Notes under the pieces: model-generated
The model's database searches: none
Told to the model about the DNA's origin: nothing
The model's input: the letters and a program-made list of their open reading frames with translations, nothing else
Shown: in pieces, positions 18,242-26,932 of the stretch
Position numbering within the stretch: the stretch's first letter is position 1
Layout: every line of letters starts with the position of its first letter
Assembly (NCBI RefSeq): GCF_025567095.1
Contig: NZ_JAOQJH010000004.1
Direction: 5' to 3' (one strand)
Length of the DNA: 64,000 nucleotides
From: Anthropogastromicrobium aceti
GTDB lineage: Bacteria; Bacillota; Clostridia; Lachnospirales; Lachnospiraceae
Position numbers and translations under genes: made by a program

Positions 18242-18512
18242 GCATTTGCATCTTAAAAAATGAACTTCAATTTTCAACACTGGGAAAAATAGTTAAAAAA
18301 TCAACTCATAGTGCATTTTTATACTTTTTATACGATTTAGCATTCATTCTATATGATAAATGAGGGAGAGCAACAGTAAATAGTATAAATGCTACTGAAA
18401 AGCACAGTCTGTTAGTTTGTGGTGTTGAAAATCCAAAATTTTTAGCTAAAATGGAGCCATACCCAAACAGGGAGCCCCAAGAGGGGACAAACCAGAAAGG
18501 CGGATTATAAGA
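18242..18512 (+). other. Upstream region of the solute-binding protein gene
   Basis: No gene. AT-rich, with several TATA-like strings (for example TATAAA near 18385) but no clear -35/-10 pair. A small CCCC/GGGG hairpin lies just before the ribosome site AAAGGCGG. A regulated promoter for the binding protein and the downstream enzymes is expected here. Confidence 0.4.
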
Positions 18513-20141
18513 ATGAAGAAGATGACAGGAAAAATGGCAATGGCGATGGCAGGTCTGATGGCGTTTGGTACAATGGGCACAGGCGTAACTGCAATGGCAG
18601 CAGAAGATGGAGACGTGGTAACAATCAAGTTTATGCATAAGGGACCAAAGCCAGACAACTGGGATGCTGTATATGCAAAGTACGAAGAAGAGTACATGGA
18701 TGAGGTTGGCGTAGCACTGGACATCACATGGGTTGAGCATGCTGATTATAAGGATAAGTTAAACCTTGAGATTACAAGTGGAAATGACTGGGATCTTGTT
18801 TTTGACGCATCATGGGTTCAGTTAAAGAATCTGGCACCAGAAGGCTATTATGCAGACCTTTCTTCCTATTTTAACAATCCAGATGAGTATCCAGGACTGG
18901 CAAAGGCATTCTCAGAAGAAGTAATGGAAGCAAATATTTGGTTCGATAAGATGTGTTACATTCCACTGTTTGAGACCTATGGAAATGGTATTCCAGTCGT
19001 ATGGTACAGAAAAGACTGGGCAAAGGATTGGGGTGTAGGAACAGATGGTCAGATCAACAGCTATGATGAGATGGAGCAGTACTGGCAGGCAGCAAAAGAT
19101 GCAGGTGTTATTCCTTACGGTGCAACTCAGGCAAGAGGTTTCTTCCAGCAGCTTTCTGTTCGAGGTGAAGCACAGGAAGGATCTGCACAGGCTGGACTTC
19201 AGTCATTCTCATCTGCAGGCTTGACCATTTGGACTTATGTAAAAGATGGCGAGCTGGTAGGCTATGCAGTAGAAGGCTCCGGCGATGAGAACTTTAAGGA
19301 TTTCCCAGAGGGATGGAATCATGATTTTGGTGCTGACCGTTATGAAAAGTTTGCCAATTGGCAGGATGCAGGTTATATTGATCCGGATTCCCTGAGTGTA
19401 ACTGATTGTGGTACACCGTTTGAGGCTGGTCTGAATGCATCTATCGTTGGTACACTGGATGATTACGTAGCAGATATGAAATATGTAGACTCCTGGAAGG
19501 CAGCAGGAGATGATGATGCAGAACTGGGTTACTTTGTATACGTAGATTCGATCCGTGATAAGGAAGAGGGAGCGATTCCAACTGACCGTTCAGGTAATAA
19601 TGGTCTGGCTATTCCAACAACCTCCACAAAGATTGATGCAACGATGAAGTTCCTTGACTGGATGTTTGGCTCTCAGGAAGCACACGATCTGATTCAGTAT
19701 GGTATTGAAGGAACAGATTTTGCGTATGGCGAGGAAGAAGGAACAGTAGATGTTCTGAGTGATTACAATTCTCAGTTTGGTGGATATGGCATGACTTGGA
19801 ATCCGACCTATGCGCTTCTTGGAACATACTATGATGATGAGACACTTGCTTACAGACGTTATGAACTGGAAGATTCCACATTTGTAACCATGCCTGTAAC
19901 TGGTTTCCACTTTGATACCTCTGATGTTGATTTAGCTACCTCTGTTGCACAGTGTAAGGCTGTTACCGATATGGTTGCAACTGTTAAGCTGCATGGTATC
20001 CGCGTAGATGGCTATGGTAACTCCTACGATACAATTAAAGAGATGTTGAAGGCAAATGTTGACGAGGCTATGGAGAATGGCGGACAGGAAGTTGTTGATG
20101 CACTTGTTGAGCAGCTGACTGCGTATCTGGCAAGCAAGTAA
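18513..20141 (+). CDS. Extracellular solute-binding protein, LplA-type
   Basis: Binding protein (542 aa) of the sugar ABC importer. Residues 1-31 are a signal peptide (MKKMTGKMAMAMAGLMAFGT...) with a probable signal-peptidase I site at AMA/AED. The mature part begins VVTIKFMHKGPKPDNWD, and the Trp/Asp-rich pattern (KPDNWDAVYAKYEEEY) is typical of LplA/YtcQ family 1 binding proteins. There is no lipobox cysteine, which is unusual for a Gram-positive importer. It is followed by a terminator that should leave it more abundant than the enzymes downstream. Confidence 0.92.
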   Translation: MKKMTGKMAMAMAGLMAFGTMGTGVTAMAAEDGDVVTIKFMHKGPKPDNWDAVYAKYEEEYMDEVGVALDITWVEHADYKDKLNLEITSGNDWDLVFDASWVQLKNLAPEGYYADLSSYFNNPDEYPGLAKAFSEEVMEANIWFDKMCYIPLFETYGNGIPVVWYRKDWAKDWGVGTDGQINSYDEMEQYWQAAKDAGVIPYGATQARGFFQQLSVRGEAQEGSAQAGLQSFSSAGLTIWTYVKDGELVGYAVEGSGDENFKDFPEGWNHDFGADRYEKFANWQDAGYIDPDSLSVTDCGTPFEAGLNASIVGTLDDYVADMKYVDSWKAAGDDDAELGYFVYVDSIRDKEEGAIPTDRSGNNGLAIPTTSTKIDATMKFLDWMFGSQEAHDLIQYGIEGTDFAYGEEEGTVDVLSDYNSQFGGYGMTWNPTYALLGTYYDDETLAYRRYELEDSTFVTMPVTGFHFDTSDVDLATSVAQCKAVTDMVATVKLHGIRVDGYGNSYDTIKEMLKANVDEAMENGGQEVVDALVEQLTAYLASK

Positions 20142-20175
20142 AACAAAATTTAAAATCGAAATAAGTAACGCGAAG

Positions 20176-20211
20176 GCGGGCGGTGTGTGAAAGAAATACC
20201 GCCCGCTTTTT
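20176..20211 (+). terminator. Intercistronic terminator after the binding protein
   Basis: GCGGGCGGT (20176-20184) pairs with ACCGCCCGC (20198-20206) and is followed by TTTTT. It lies between the binding protein and the heparinase-type gene, probably giving partial termination and high binding-protein yield. Confidence 0.9.
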
Positions 20212-20231
20212 ACATAGGGAGGACAGGCAGA

Positions 20232-23200
20232 ATGATCTTGGATGATAATGGCTTTTTTTACCGAGGGCTTTTTCAGTATAATAAAAATACAAAAGATTAC
20301 TTTCACAATCCAGTACTGGCAGTGTGCCTGACATATGAGGCAGAGAAACTGCCGTTATTTGTCACCGTTGAAATGACGCTGGAAAAGCTAATCGGCAATG
20401 CAAGTGTACATCGCACTCTTGTTACGGCACAGGTGTGCATGACAAAGAGCAGACAGTGGTTTTATTTAAGAAAAGAAGATTTTTCCTTGCCGCTTTCGCG
20501 GTCGCGTGAGTATCGTTTTGTAAGGCAGATTCGAATCTATGCAAAGCAGGATGGGCAGCAAACTATAGCAGAGGAATGCGCAAGTATCTTGTTTGATGAG
20601 TCTAAAGCAGCTATAAATATTTCCGACGAGAAGAAATGTAACAATGTGCTTTTTGTCGAGGCACTTTCCTTCCAGAAATCTGATGGTATTAGTATCAGTA
20701 CGCCAGTGTGTTCAAAGTGGACAAAGCCAGGCGAAACAATTGAGTATTCGGTTACGGTAGAAAATGAGTGCAGGACACCTGTTATGGTTCATTTATCAGC
20801 AGAGGACGATGGCTGGAAAGAGTTAAAGCCACAGATTAAAATTGCGGATGGATCAGAATCAGGAATGCAGATTTCAGATTCAGATGGTGGTTGGCTGCAT
20901 TTGGAAACATCAGAAAGCAAAAATGTGACAGTAACTATTTCTATGACTGATACACTTGCACCAGGCGGCTGTGAGAAATTTCCAATTCATGCGAAGTGGA
21001 AAGTAATTGGAAATACAGACGAAAAAAACGAGGGAGACAGTACAATTACACTGTATGCAATGCGAAAATTACCTCACCCATGCGTTATTTTCGATGATGA
21101 TCTATTAAATGAAATTCGGCAGAAAATCGGCCATGCAGATTGGGCAAAAGCAGCATACGAAAAGGCATATAAGGCATCAGAGGAATGGTCGTATCCATCA
21201 ATTGATTTTAACAACGATTATTTGTTTGACACTTCTCATGCGCATCATGCAAGAGACTGTGCAATTATATATCAGATCAGCGGTGAGACTCGTTTTGCAG
21301 AAAAAACAGCTTCATTTTTAAGAGAGTGGAGCGCACCAGATGGATATCGCAGACTTCCGCGCGCTGGTAATCAGGAGCTTGTGCATGACGGCGAGTTTTT
21401 CAAGAGTGCAGCTTGTGCATATGATTTGATCTATGACTGGGATGGTTGGACAGAAAAAGATCGAGAGAATATAGAGCAGACAATGCGTTTTTATATGGAA
21501 TATATTGACGCAGAGATTTGCAGCGGTGAGGCATCAAACTGGCTGCTTGCTGAGATTGCAGGAGCCGTTTATAGTGCAGCTGTATTGGGCGATAAGGAGC
21601 GCATGGAGCGTTTCTTATATGGACCGGGCGGTGCTGCCGACGAACTAGCAAAGGGTGTGCTTGATGATGGCTGGTGGTATGAGGCTTCCATCGGCTATAA
21701 TTTGATGTGTGCAGGACTTATGTCAGAAATATCGGTGGTAGCATCACACTTTGGCATGAATTTTAAGGATATTAAGGTTACACCAGCTTACCGAAGAACA
21801 AACTGCGTGGCAGAGGCGCGCTTAGATGGTCTGTCTAATGATATCTGGGGTGAAAATACAAAAAACTACAGAAGCATTGAGATGCTTTGGGACAGCCTGA
21901 TTCCGTTCTATGATTATCGAGGAGTTGTCATGGGAATCAATGACTCTGCCGAACAAAAAAGCAATGCGCAGACAAAGGCATTTTATAAGCTTGATTATGA
22001 ATTGGCGTATCGCTTGTACAAGAAGCCAGAGTATGCTTATATGATTTCAAGACTTGGCGACGATGAGCGAAATGTACTGTTTGGAGAAGAAATGCGTCCA
22101 GCATATGAGTTAGATGAGCTTCCATATGAAAAGAGCTGCTACGCGCAGAATGCAGGATCTGTTGTGCTTCGTTCCCATAAAAATGATCGTCCAATCCGCG
22201 AGCAGATTCAGGTTGGTCTTAAATATGGCTCTCACGGTGGCGCACATGGTCATTATGACAGAGCAAGCATGAATGGACTTATGCGCTATGGTCGCTCATT
22301 AACTAACCCAGAGAATATCTGGTACAGTTATCATACATTCATGTATAAATTTTATTGCCAGACATCCATCAATCACAACATGGTCACAGTTGATCTCAAG
22401 CAGCAGGAAGCCGCACCGCCAAAGCAGCTTTTGTTTTATACAGGTGATGCAATGCAGGCATTTGGTGTAGAGAATAACAGCAGATGGAGCTATCCGCCGT
22501 ATGGCGGCTGGCCGGTAGGCAAGCAAAAGACAATTGAAGAACGCCAGTGGATGGAGGGTAGGAGTTTTCCAATTCCAGAAAAGCATCCAGAGTATGCAGT
22601 GCGAAGTGGCTTCACAGAGCCTGTTATTACAAGACGAGTAACTGTCCTTACAGATGATTATGTTGTTAACTTTGATTATGCAAAGAGCAGTCAGCCAGAG
22701 ATCAATCATGATTTCCAATGCATTTACCATCTGCAGGGTCTTACAAAAGTGGATGATGTACTGTCGATTGAGCGTCATACTGCGCAGTTGTCCGATGATC
22801 CGCTTGGAAGTGCACAATTTATCACAGACTGTGATTGGTATGAGACAGATAATAAGAGAAATAGAGGCAGTCAGGCAGTCGATGGAAGAAAAGATAAAGC
22901 TGCTATAAAGTTCCAGTTTCATACTGAGTATGCAGAAAAGAAAAACAATTTTTGGCGCTACGACTGGAAATGGCAGAATCGCACAGCATATAACGAGTAC
23001 GGAACACTTGATACCGATCTGTATTTTGTTTCGATGAAGCAAGATGACAGTATGCAGTTTGCCATTGCCTGCCCACCAGAATTTGCTCTTGTAAATAAGC
23101 GTTTGTACTGGAAGGTATGCGCAGTAATGGAGAAAGATAAGGCATCTGGTGAACAGGAAGTTGTTCTCGAAGAGGGAAAATTTGGTGCATGGATTCTTGG

Positions 23201-23864
23201 GAAAGAGACTGTTGATGTTGCACTTGACGGTGTGAAAAAGTTGTATTTAAAGGTATTTACCGAGGATGGCCGTCAGGGTGATTTGTATGAGTATAAATCA
23301 CTAAAGACAATTTTCTGGGGGAATCCGGTGATTGAGACAAAAAATAAAAAGAAGCTTGATATGTCTGAATTGGTATATCTTTGTGAGAATACCGATGAGG
23401 GCCGCGGCGTCGGAAAAGACTATGAGGGTGGCCGCGTGGCCATACAGGCAGAGGAGTTTGATAAAGCTATTCCAGCAGAGCCGAAAGACAAGAAGAAGTG
23501 GGGAGTTATCACGCTTGATCTGGAAGGACTGAATGCGGCACGCTTCCATGCAGTAATCGGTGGTGATTATCCGGTTGGTGACGAAAGTGGCAAGAGACGT
23601 ACTGTTTTCCAGCAGCAGACAGGCACCAGCGCATGTTTTGCAAGTGTCATTGAGCCACATGAAGGCGATGCAATGGTACAGTCTGTGCAGTATGCAGGAG
23701 CGTGGAGCATTAAAGTAACACTTGCAGATGGCAGAGAGCAGATTATTTCTGTAAAGGGAATTGAAAATACGCAGGAAAGTGACACGACGAAGAATAGTGT
23801 CCGAATTTTGTTAGAAGAATATCAGGAAGGAACACTTATAAGAAGTGAGGAGACAGCCAGATGA
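20232..23864 (+). CDS. Heparinase II/III-type polysaccharide lyase, large form
   Basis: A 1210-aa protein. An N-terminal beta-rich extension of about 290 residues is followed by an alpha/alpha toroid (HHARDCAIIYQISGETRF, HDGEFFKSAACAYDLIYDW) and a heparinase II/III-type beta-sandwich with the diagnostic GSHGGAHGHYDRASMNG segment. Lyases of this class cleave uronic-acid glycans by beta-elimination. The substrate (glycosaminoglycan, alginate-like or another glucuronan) is not readable. No signal peptide, so it acts on imported oligosaccharides. The ATG at 20232 has AGGGAGGA in front. Its stop overlaps the GH43 start by four bases (ATGA). Confidence 0.82.
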   Translation: MILDDNGFFYRGLFQYNKNTKDYFHNPVLAVCLTYEAEKLPLFVTVEMTLEKLIGNASVHRTLVTAQVCMTKSRQWFYLRKEDFSLPLSRSREYRFVRQIRIYAKQDGQQTIAEECASILFDESKAAINISDEKKCNNVLFVEALSFQKSDGISISTPVCSKWTKPGETIEYSVTVENECRTPVMVHLSAEDDGWKELKPQIKIADGSESGMQISDSDGGWLHLETSESKNVTVTISMTDTLAPGGCEKFPIHAKWKVIGNTDEKNEGDSTITLYAMRKLPHPCVIFDDDLLNEIRQKIGHADWAKAAYEKAYKASEEWSYPSIDFNNDYLFDTSHAHHARDCAIIYQISGETRFAEKTASFLREWSAPDGYRRLPRAGNQELVHDGEFFKSAACAYDLIYDWDGWTEKDRENIEQTMRFYMEYIDAEICSGEASNWLLAEIAGAVYSAAVLGDKERMERFLYGPGGAADELAKGVLDDGWWYEASIGYNLMCAGLMSEISVVASHFGMNFKDIKVTPAYRRTNCVAEARLDGLSNDIWGENTKNYRSIEMLWDSLIPFYDYRGVVMGINDSAEQKSNAQTKAFYKLDYELAYRLYKKPEYAYMISRLGDDERNVLFGEEMRPAYELDELPYEKSCYAQNAGSVVLRSHKNDRPIREQIQVGLKYGSHGGAHGHYDRASMNGLMRYGRSLTNPENIWYSYHTFMYKFYCQTSINHNMVTVDLKQQEAAPPKQLLFYTGDAMQAFGVENNSRWSYPPYGGWPVGKQKTIEERQWMEGRSFPIPEKHPEYAVRSGFTEPVITRRVTVLTDDYVVNFDYAKSSQPEINHDFQCIYHLQGLTKVDDVLSIERHTAQLSDDPLGSAQFITDCDWYETDNKRNRGSQAVDGRKDKAAIKFQFHTEYAEKKNNFWRYDWKWQNRTAYNEYGTLDTDLYFVSMKQDDSMQFAIACPPEFALVNKRLYWKVCAVMEKDKASGEQEVVLEEGKFGAWILGKETVDVALDGVKKLYLKVFTEDGRQGDLYEYKSLKTIFWGNPVIETKNKKKLDMSELVYLCENTDEGRGVGKDYEGGRVAIQAEEFDKAIPAEPKDKKKWGVITLDLEGLNAARFHAVIGGDYPVGDESGKRRTVFQQQTGTSACFASVIEPHEGDAMVQSVQYAGAWSIKVTLADGREQIISVKGIENTQESDTTKNSVRILLEEYQEGTLIRSEETAR

Positions 23865-25510
23865 AAGTAAAAAATCCGATCTTAAGAGGTTTTTATCCAG
23901 ACCCGTCCATAGTTCGGGTGGGGGATGATTATTACATAGCAAATTCAACTTTTGAGTGGTGGCCGGGCGTAAGCCTCCACCATTCAAGAGATCTTGTGCA
24001 CTGGGAGAAATTGCCGTCACCATTAAATCGCCAGTCACAGCTAGACCTGCGCGGTGTTGGTGCCTCACAGGGCATATGGGCACCATGTCTTACCTATGAC
24101 AATGGAACATTTTATTTGGTTTATACCGTGGTAAAATCTTTTTATTGCAACATGTACGATACTGCCAATTTTCTTGTGACTGCCACTGACATTCTTGGTC
24201 CATGGTCAGAGCCAATTGCACTCAACAATTTTGGATTTGATCCATCGCTGTTTCACGATGACGATGGAAGAAAATATATGGTCAGCATGGTGACTGATCA
24301 TCGCGTGCCGAAAAAATATGTAGGGCGTCTTGTATTGCAGGAGTATGATGACGAGCAAAAGAAGATGGTAGGACCTGTCAGGGAAATTTTCTGCGCAGAT
24401 AAAGTCTATCTGGAAGGTCCGCATATTTTCAAGCGAAAGGATTGGTATTATCTGTTTGCAGCAGATACTGGAACCGGAGAATTGCACGGACAGTCGATTC
24501 TTCGCTCCAAAAATGTCTGGGGATCATATGAGTGGTATGAGGGAAATTCTATTTTGACAGCAAGAGAGCATCCAGATTTCCTGCTTCAAAAATCTGGACA
24601 CTGCGATCTTGTTGAGACACAAAACGGTGAGTGGTATGCAGTTCATCTGTGTGGTCGTGCACTTGAGAATAGAAATCCAATGGATGCACCGCGCTTTGCA
24701 GGGGCAAGACGTTACACACTAGGAAGAGAAACGTGTATACAGAAAATGAAATGGACAAAGGACGACTGGCTGGTGTTGGCAAATGGAACAACGCTTCCTG
24801 ATTTGGAGACAGAGGTGCCGGATGAACTAGCTGACAAGGCTCAGGCAGAGCAGAAAAATCAGCAGAAGCAGCACGATCAGCAAGAATTTGGTGATGGCAT
24901 GTTTGATGATTTTGATGATCCGTCAGGTCTGTCGGTGATCTATCAGACACTTCGCCAACCGCTAACACCGGGCTATTGGTCACTCACCGAGCGTTCTGGC
25001 TATTTACGTCTTCGTGGACAGGAAGGTCTTTCCTCAAAATTTAATCAGAGTCTGATCGCAAGAAGATGGGAAGAGTTTTGCTTCGAGACTGCGACATGCG
25101 TGGAGTTTGAGCCAGAGGTGTTTAAGCAGATGGCAGGACTGATTTTGATGTACGATCAGGACAACTATTTTTATCTGCATGTCACATTTGATGAGGATGA
25201 GGGAAAATGTATCACACTGTTAACTGCAGAGAATAAAAAATATGAATATCCTGCTGGTTTTGTGCCGATTGAATCAGGAAAACCAGTCTATTTAAAGGCA
25301 GCCGTTGACTACGACAAGGCGCAGTTTTTCTATGCGGTAGGTAATCAAAATTATCAGGCGATTGGTCCAGTGCTCGATGCAAGCATTTTGTCAGACGAGG
25401 CATGCAACGAAGGATGGTTTACAGGAGCAATGGCAGGAATTTGTTGTCAGGATCTAACTGGATTTGGAAAAGCCGCAGATTTTGATTGGTTCTCATATAA
25501 AAATGTGTAA
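23861..25510 (+). CDS. Glycoside hydrolase family 43 (beta-xylosidase/alpha-arabinofuranosidase type)
   Basis: Inverting five-bladed beta-propeller enzyme, 549 aa. The base is Asp14 in RGFYPDPSIV, the pKa-modulating Asp is in DPSLFHDDDG, and the general acid Glu is in YLEGPHIF. The motif NSTFEWWPGVSLHHSRDLVHW is characteristic. A C-terminal concanavalin-like domain (about 345-549) of the GH43 C2 type follows a Gln-rich linker. Cytoplasmic. It is translationally coupled to the upstream heparinase-type gene, which indicates that the glycan carries xylose or arabinose. Confidence 0.93.
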   Translation: MKVKNPILRGFYPDPSIVRVGDDYYIANSTFEWWPGVSLHHSRDLVHWEKLPSPLNRQSQLDLRGVGASQGIWAPCLTYDNGTFYLVYTVVKSFYCNMYDTANFLVTATDILGPWSEPIALNNFGFDPSLFHDDDGRKYMVSMVTDHRVPKKYVGRLVLQEYDDEQKKMVGPVREIFCADKVYLEGPHIFKRKDWYYLFAADTGTGELHGQSILRSKNVWGSYEWYEGNSILTAREHPDFLLQKSGHCDLVETQNGEWYAVHLCGRALENRNPMDAPRFAGARRYTLGRETCIQKMKWTKDDWLVLANGTTLPDLETEVPDELADKAQAEQKNQQKQHDQQEFGDGMFDDFDDPSGLSVIYQTLRQPLTPGYWSLTERSGYLRLRGQEGLSSKFNQSLIARRWEEFCFETATCVEFEPEVFKQMAGLILMYDQDNYFYLHVTFDEDEGKCITLLTAENKKYEYPAGFVPIESGKPVYLKAAVDYDKAQFFYAVGNQNYQAIGPVLDASILSDEACNEGWFTGAMAGICCQDLTGFGKAADFDWFSYKNV

Positions 25511-25590
25511 TTGATCAGAACTTTACAAAAATGATTTTGCAAATGAAATTCTGAAATCTTACAATACTATTGAACTTGAGGAAAAATAAA

Positions 25591-26916
25591 ATGGCAGTTT
25601 ATAGAGCAAAGGAATTTGGCGCAAAAGCAGATGGCGTCACAAAAGATACCGCAGCGATTCAGCGTGCGATTGATATCTGTGCGCAAAATGGCGGCGGACG
25701 TGTGCTGCTTGAGGATGGCACATTTTTAAGCGGAACCTTATATTTAAAGAGCTATGTCTATCTGGAAATTGCAGAGTCGGCACTGTTAAAGGCAAGCCCA
25801 GAGATTTTTGATTATGGGACAGACACGCATCACAATCGCTACCGCAATGAGACCGAATTGGATCGTTGCTTTTTGTTCGCACAAGATGCAGAGGATTTTG
25901 GTCTGATTGGATATGGAATGATTGATGGTAACGCGGAAAGCTTTCCAAATGCAGGGGATAAATATCGTCCGATGATGTTACGCCTTCTGAACTGTAAGCA
26001 GTTTCATCTGGAGCATCTGCGTTTGATGAATGCCGCAGCGTGGACAACGTGTTTTCTTGACAGCGAGTATATCTGGGTACATGGTGTGGATATCCGAAAT
26101 GAAAAACGCTACAATGGTGACGGACTTGATTTTGACGGCTGCCGTCATGTGTGGATATCTGATTGTCACATAAAAGGAACTGATGATAATTTATGCCTGC
26201 AGTCAAGTGGCCAGACAACAGAGGATATTCATATCACAAACTGCGCATTTACATCCGTGTGCGCAGGCATTCGCATCGGTTTAAAGTCTATTGGTGATAT
26301 TCAAAATGTCGTGATCAGCAATTGCACGATGCATGGAATTTATCGCGAGGGAATTAAGATTGAGTGTACCGAGGGCGGTGTGATTTGTGATATTTTTATC
26401 GAAAATGTTACGATGCGAAATGTGCGAAGACCACTATATTTCTTGCTGAATCAGCGCTTCGAGCCAGATGATCTGGGAAGTTCTGTGGAGCTTACTGCGA
26501 TGCCCAAGGTGGGAAAGATCGAACGCATTCGCGTCAGTGGAATTACCGCAGTGGACGAGGCATGCATGAGCGAAAAGCAGTATCGCTTTACCGATGACAT
26601 CATGGGTGAGCCAAAGTTTAATGGCATTCGCGTTGACGCAGCAAAGGATCATGCAATTCGCGATCTGATGCTTCGAGATGTGTTTTATCACAGCATTGGC
26701 GGCGTGAAGGCATCGGAGATTCCAACTGAGTATCCAGAACAGACTGAGAATTATTGGCCAGACTGGAGCCGGTGTGCATTTGTGGATATCCGAAGAGTGG
26801 ATGGACTGACGTTGGATCACGTGGTATGCGATTGTGAAAATGAGGATGAGCGTGTGCCATTTCTTATTGAGGAGTGCAGTCATGTGAGCGGAACAATCGA
26901 GGTCAGAGACAAGTGA
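25591..26916 (+). CDS. GH28-family-like beta-helix glycosidase with altered active site
   Basis: A 441-aa parallel beta-helix protein beginning with the GH28 N-terminal pattern (AKEFGAKADGVTKDTAAIQRAID). Active-site equivalents are NGDGLDFDG (175-183), GTDDN with Asp198/Asp199, and REGIKIE (252-258). The histidine motif of classical polygalacturonases (GHG) is missing: VCAGIRIG (223-230) stands at that place. It is probably an exo-acting enzyme for a galacturonoside or another glycoside rather than a standard polygalacturonase. The ATG at 25591 with GAGG in front is preferred over an upstream TTG at 25570. Confidence 0.8.
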   Translation: MAVYRAKEFGAKADGVTKDTAAIQRAIDICAQNGGGRVLLEDGTFLSGTLYLKSYVYLEIAESALLKASPEIFDYGTDTHHNRYRNETELDRCFLFAQDAEDFGLIGYGMIDGNAESFPNAGDKYRPMMLRLLNCKQFHLEHLRLMNAAAWTTCFLDSEYIWVHGVDIRNEKRYNGDGLDFDGCRHVWISDCHIKGTDDNLCLQSSGQTTEDIHITNCAFTSVCAGIRIGLKSIGDIQNVVISNCTMHGIYREGIKIECTEGGVICDIFIENVTMRNVRRPLYFLLNQRFEPDDLGSSVELTAMPKVGKIERIRVSGITAVDEACMSEKQYRFTDDIMGEPKFNGIRVDAAKDHAIRDLMLRDVFYHSIGGVKASEIPTEYPEQTENYWPDWSRCAFVDIRRVDGLTLDHVVCDCENEDERVPFLIEECSHVSGTIEVRDK

Positions 26917-26932
26917 GGAGGCAGATCGAAAG

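Noticed and set aside
22299..23042. A 247-codon open frame on the minus strand inside the heparinase-type gene.
   Set aside because: Low-complexity, cysteine/leucine/isoleucine-rich product with no ribosome site; shadow of a strong plus-strand gene. The same holds for the 193-codon frame at 25637-26218.
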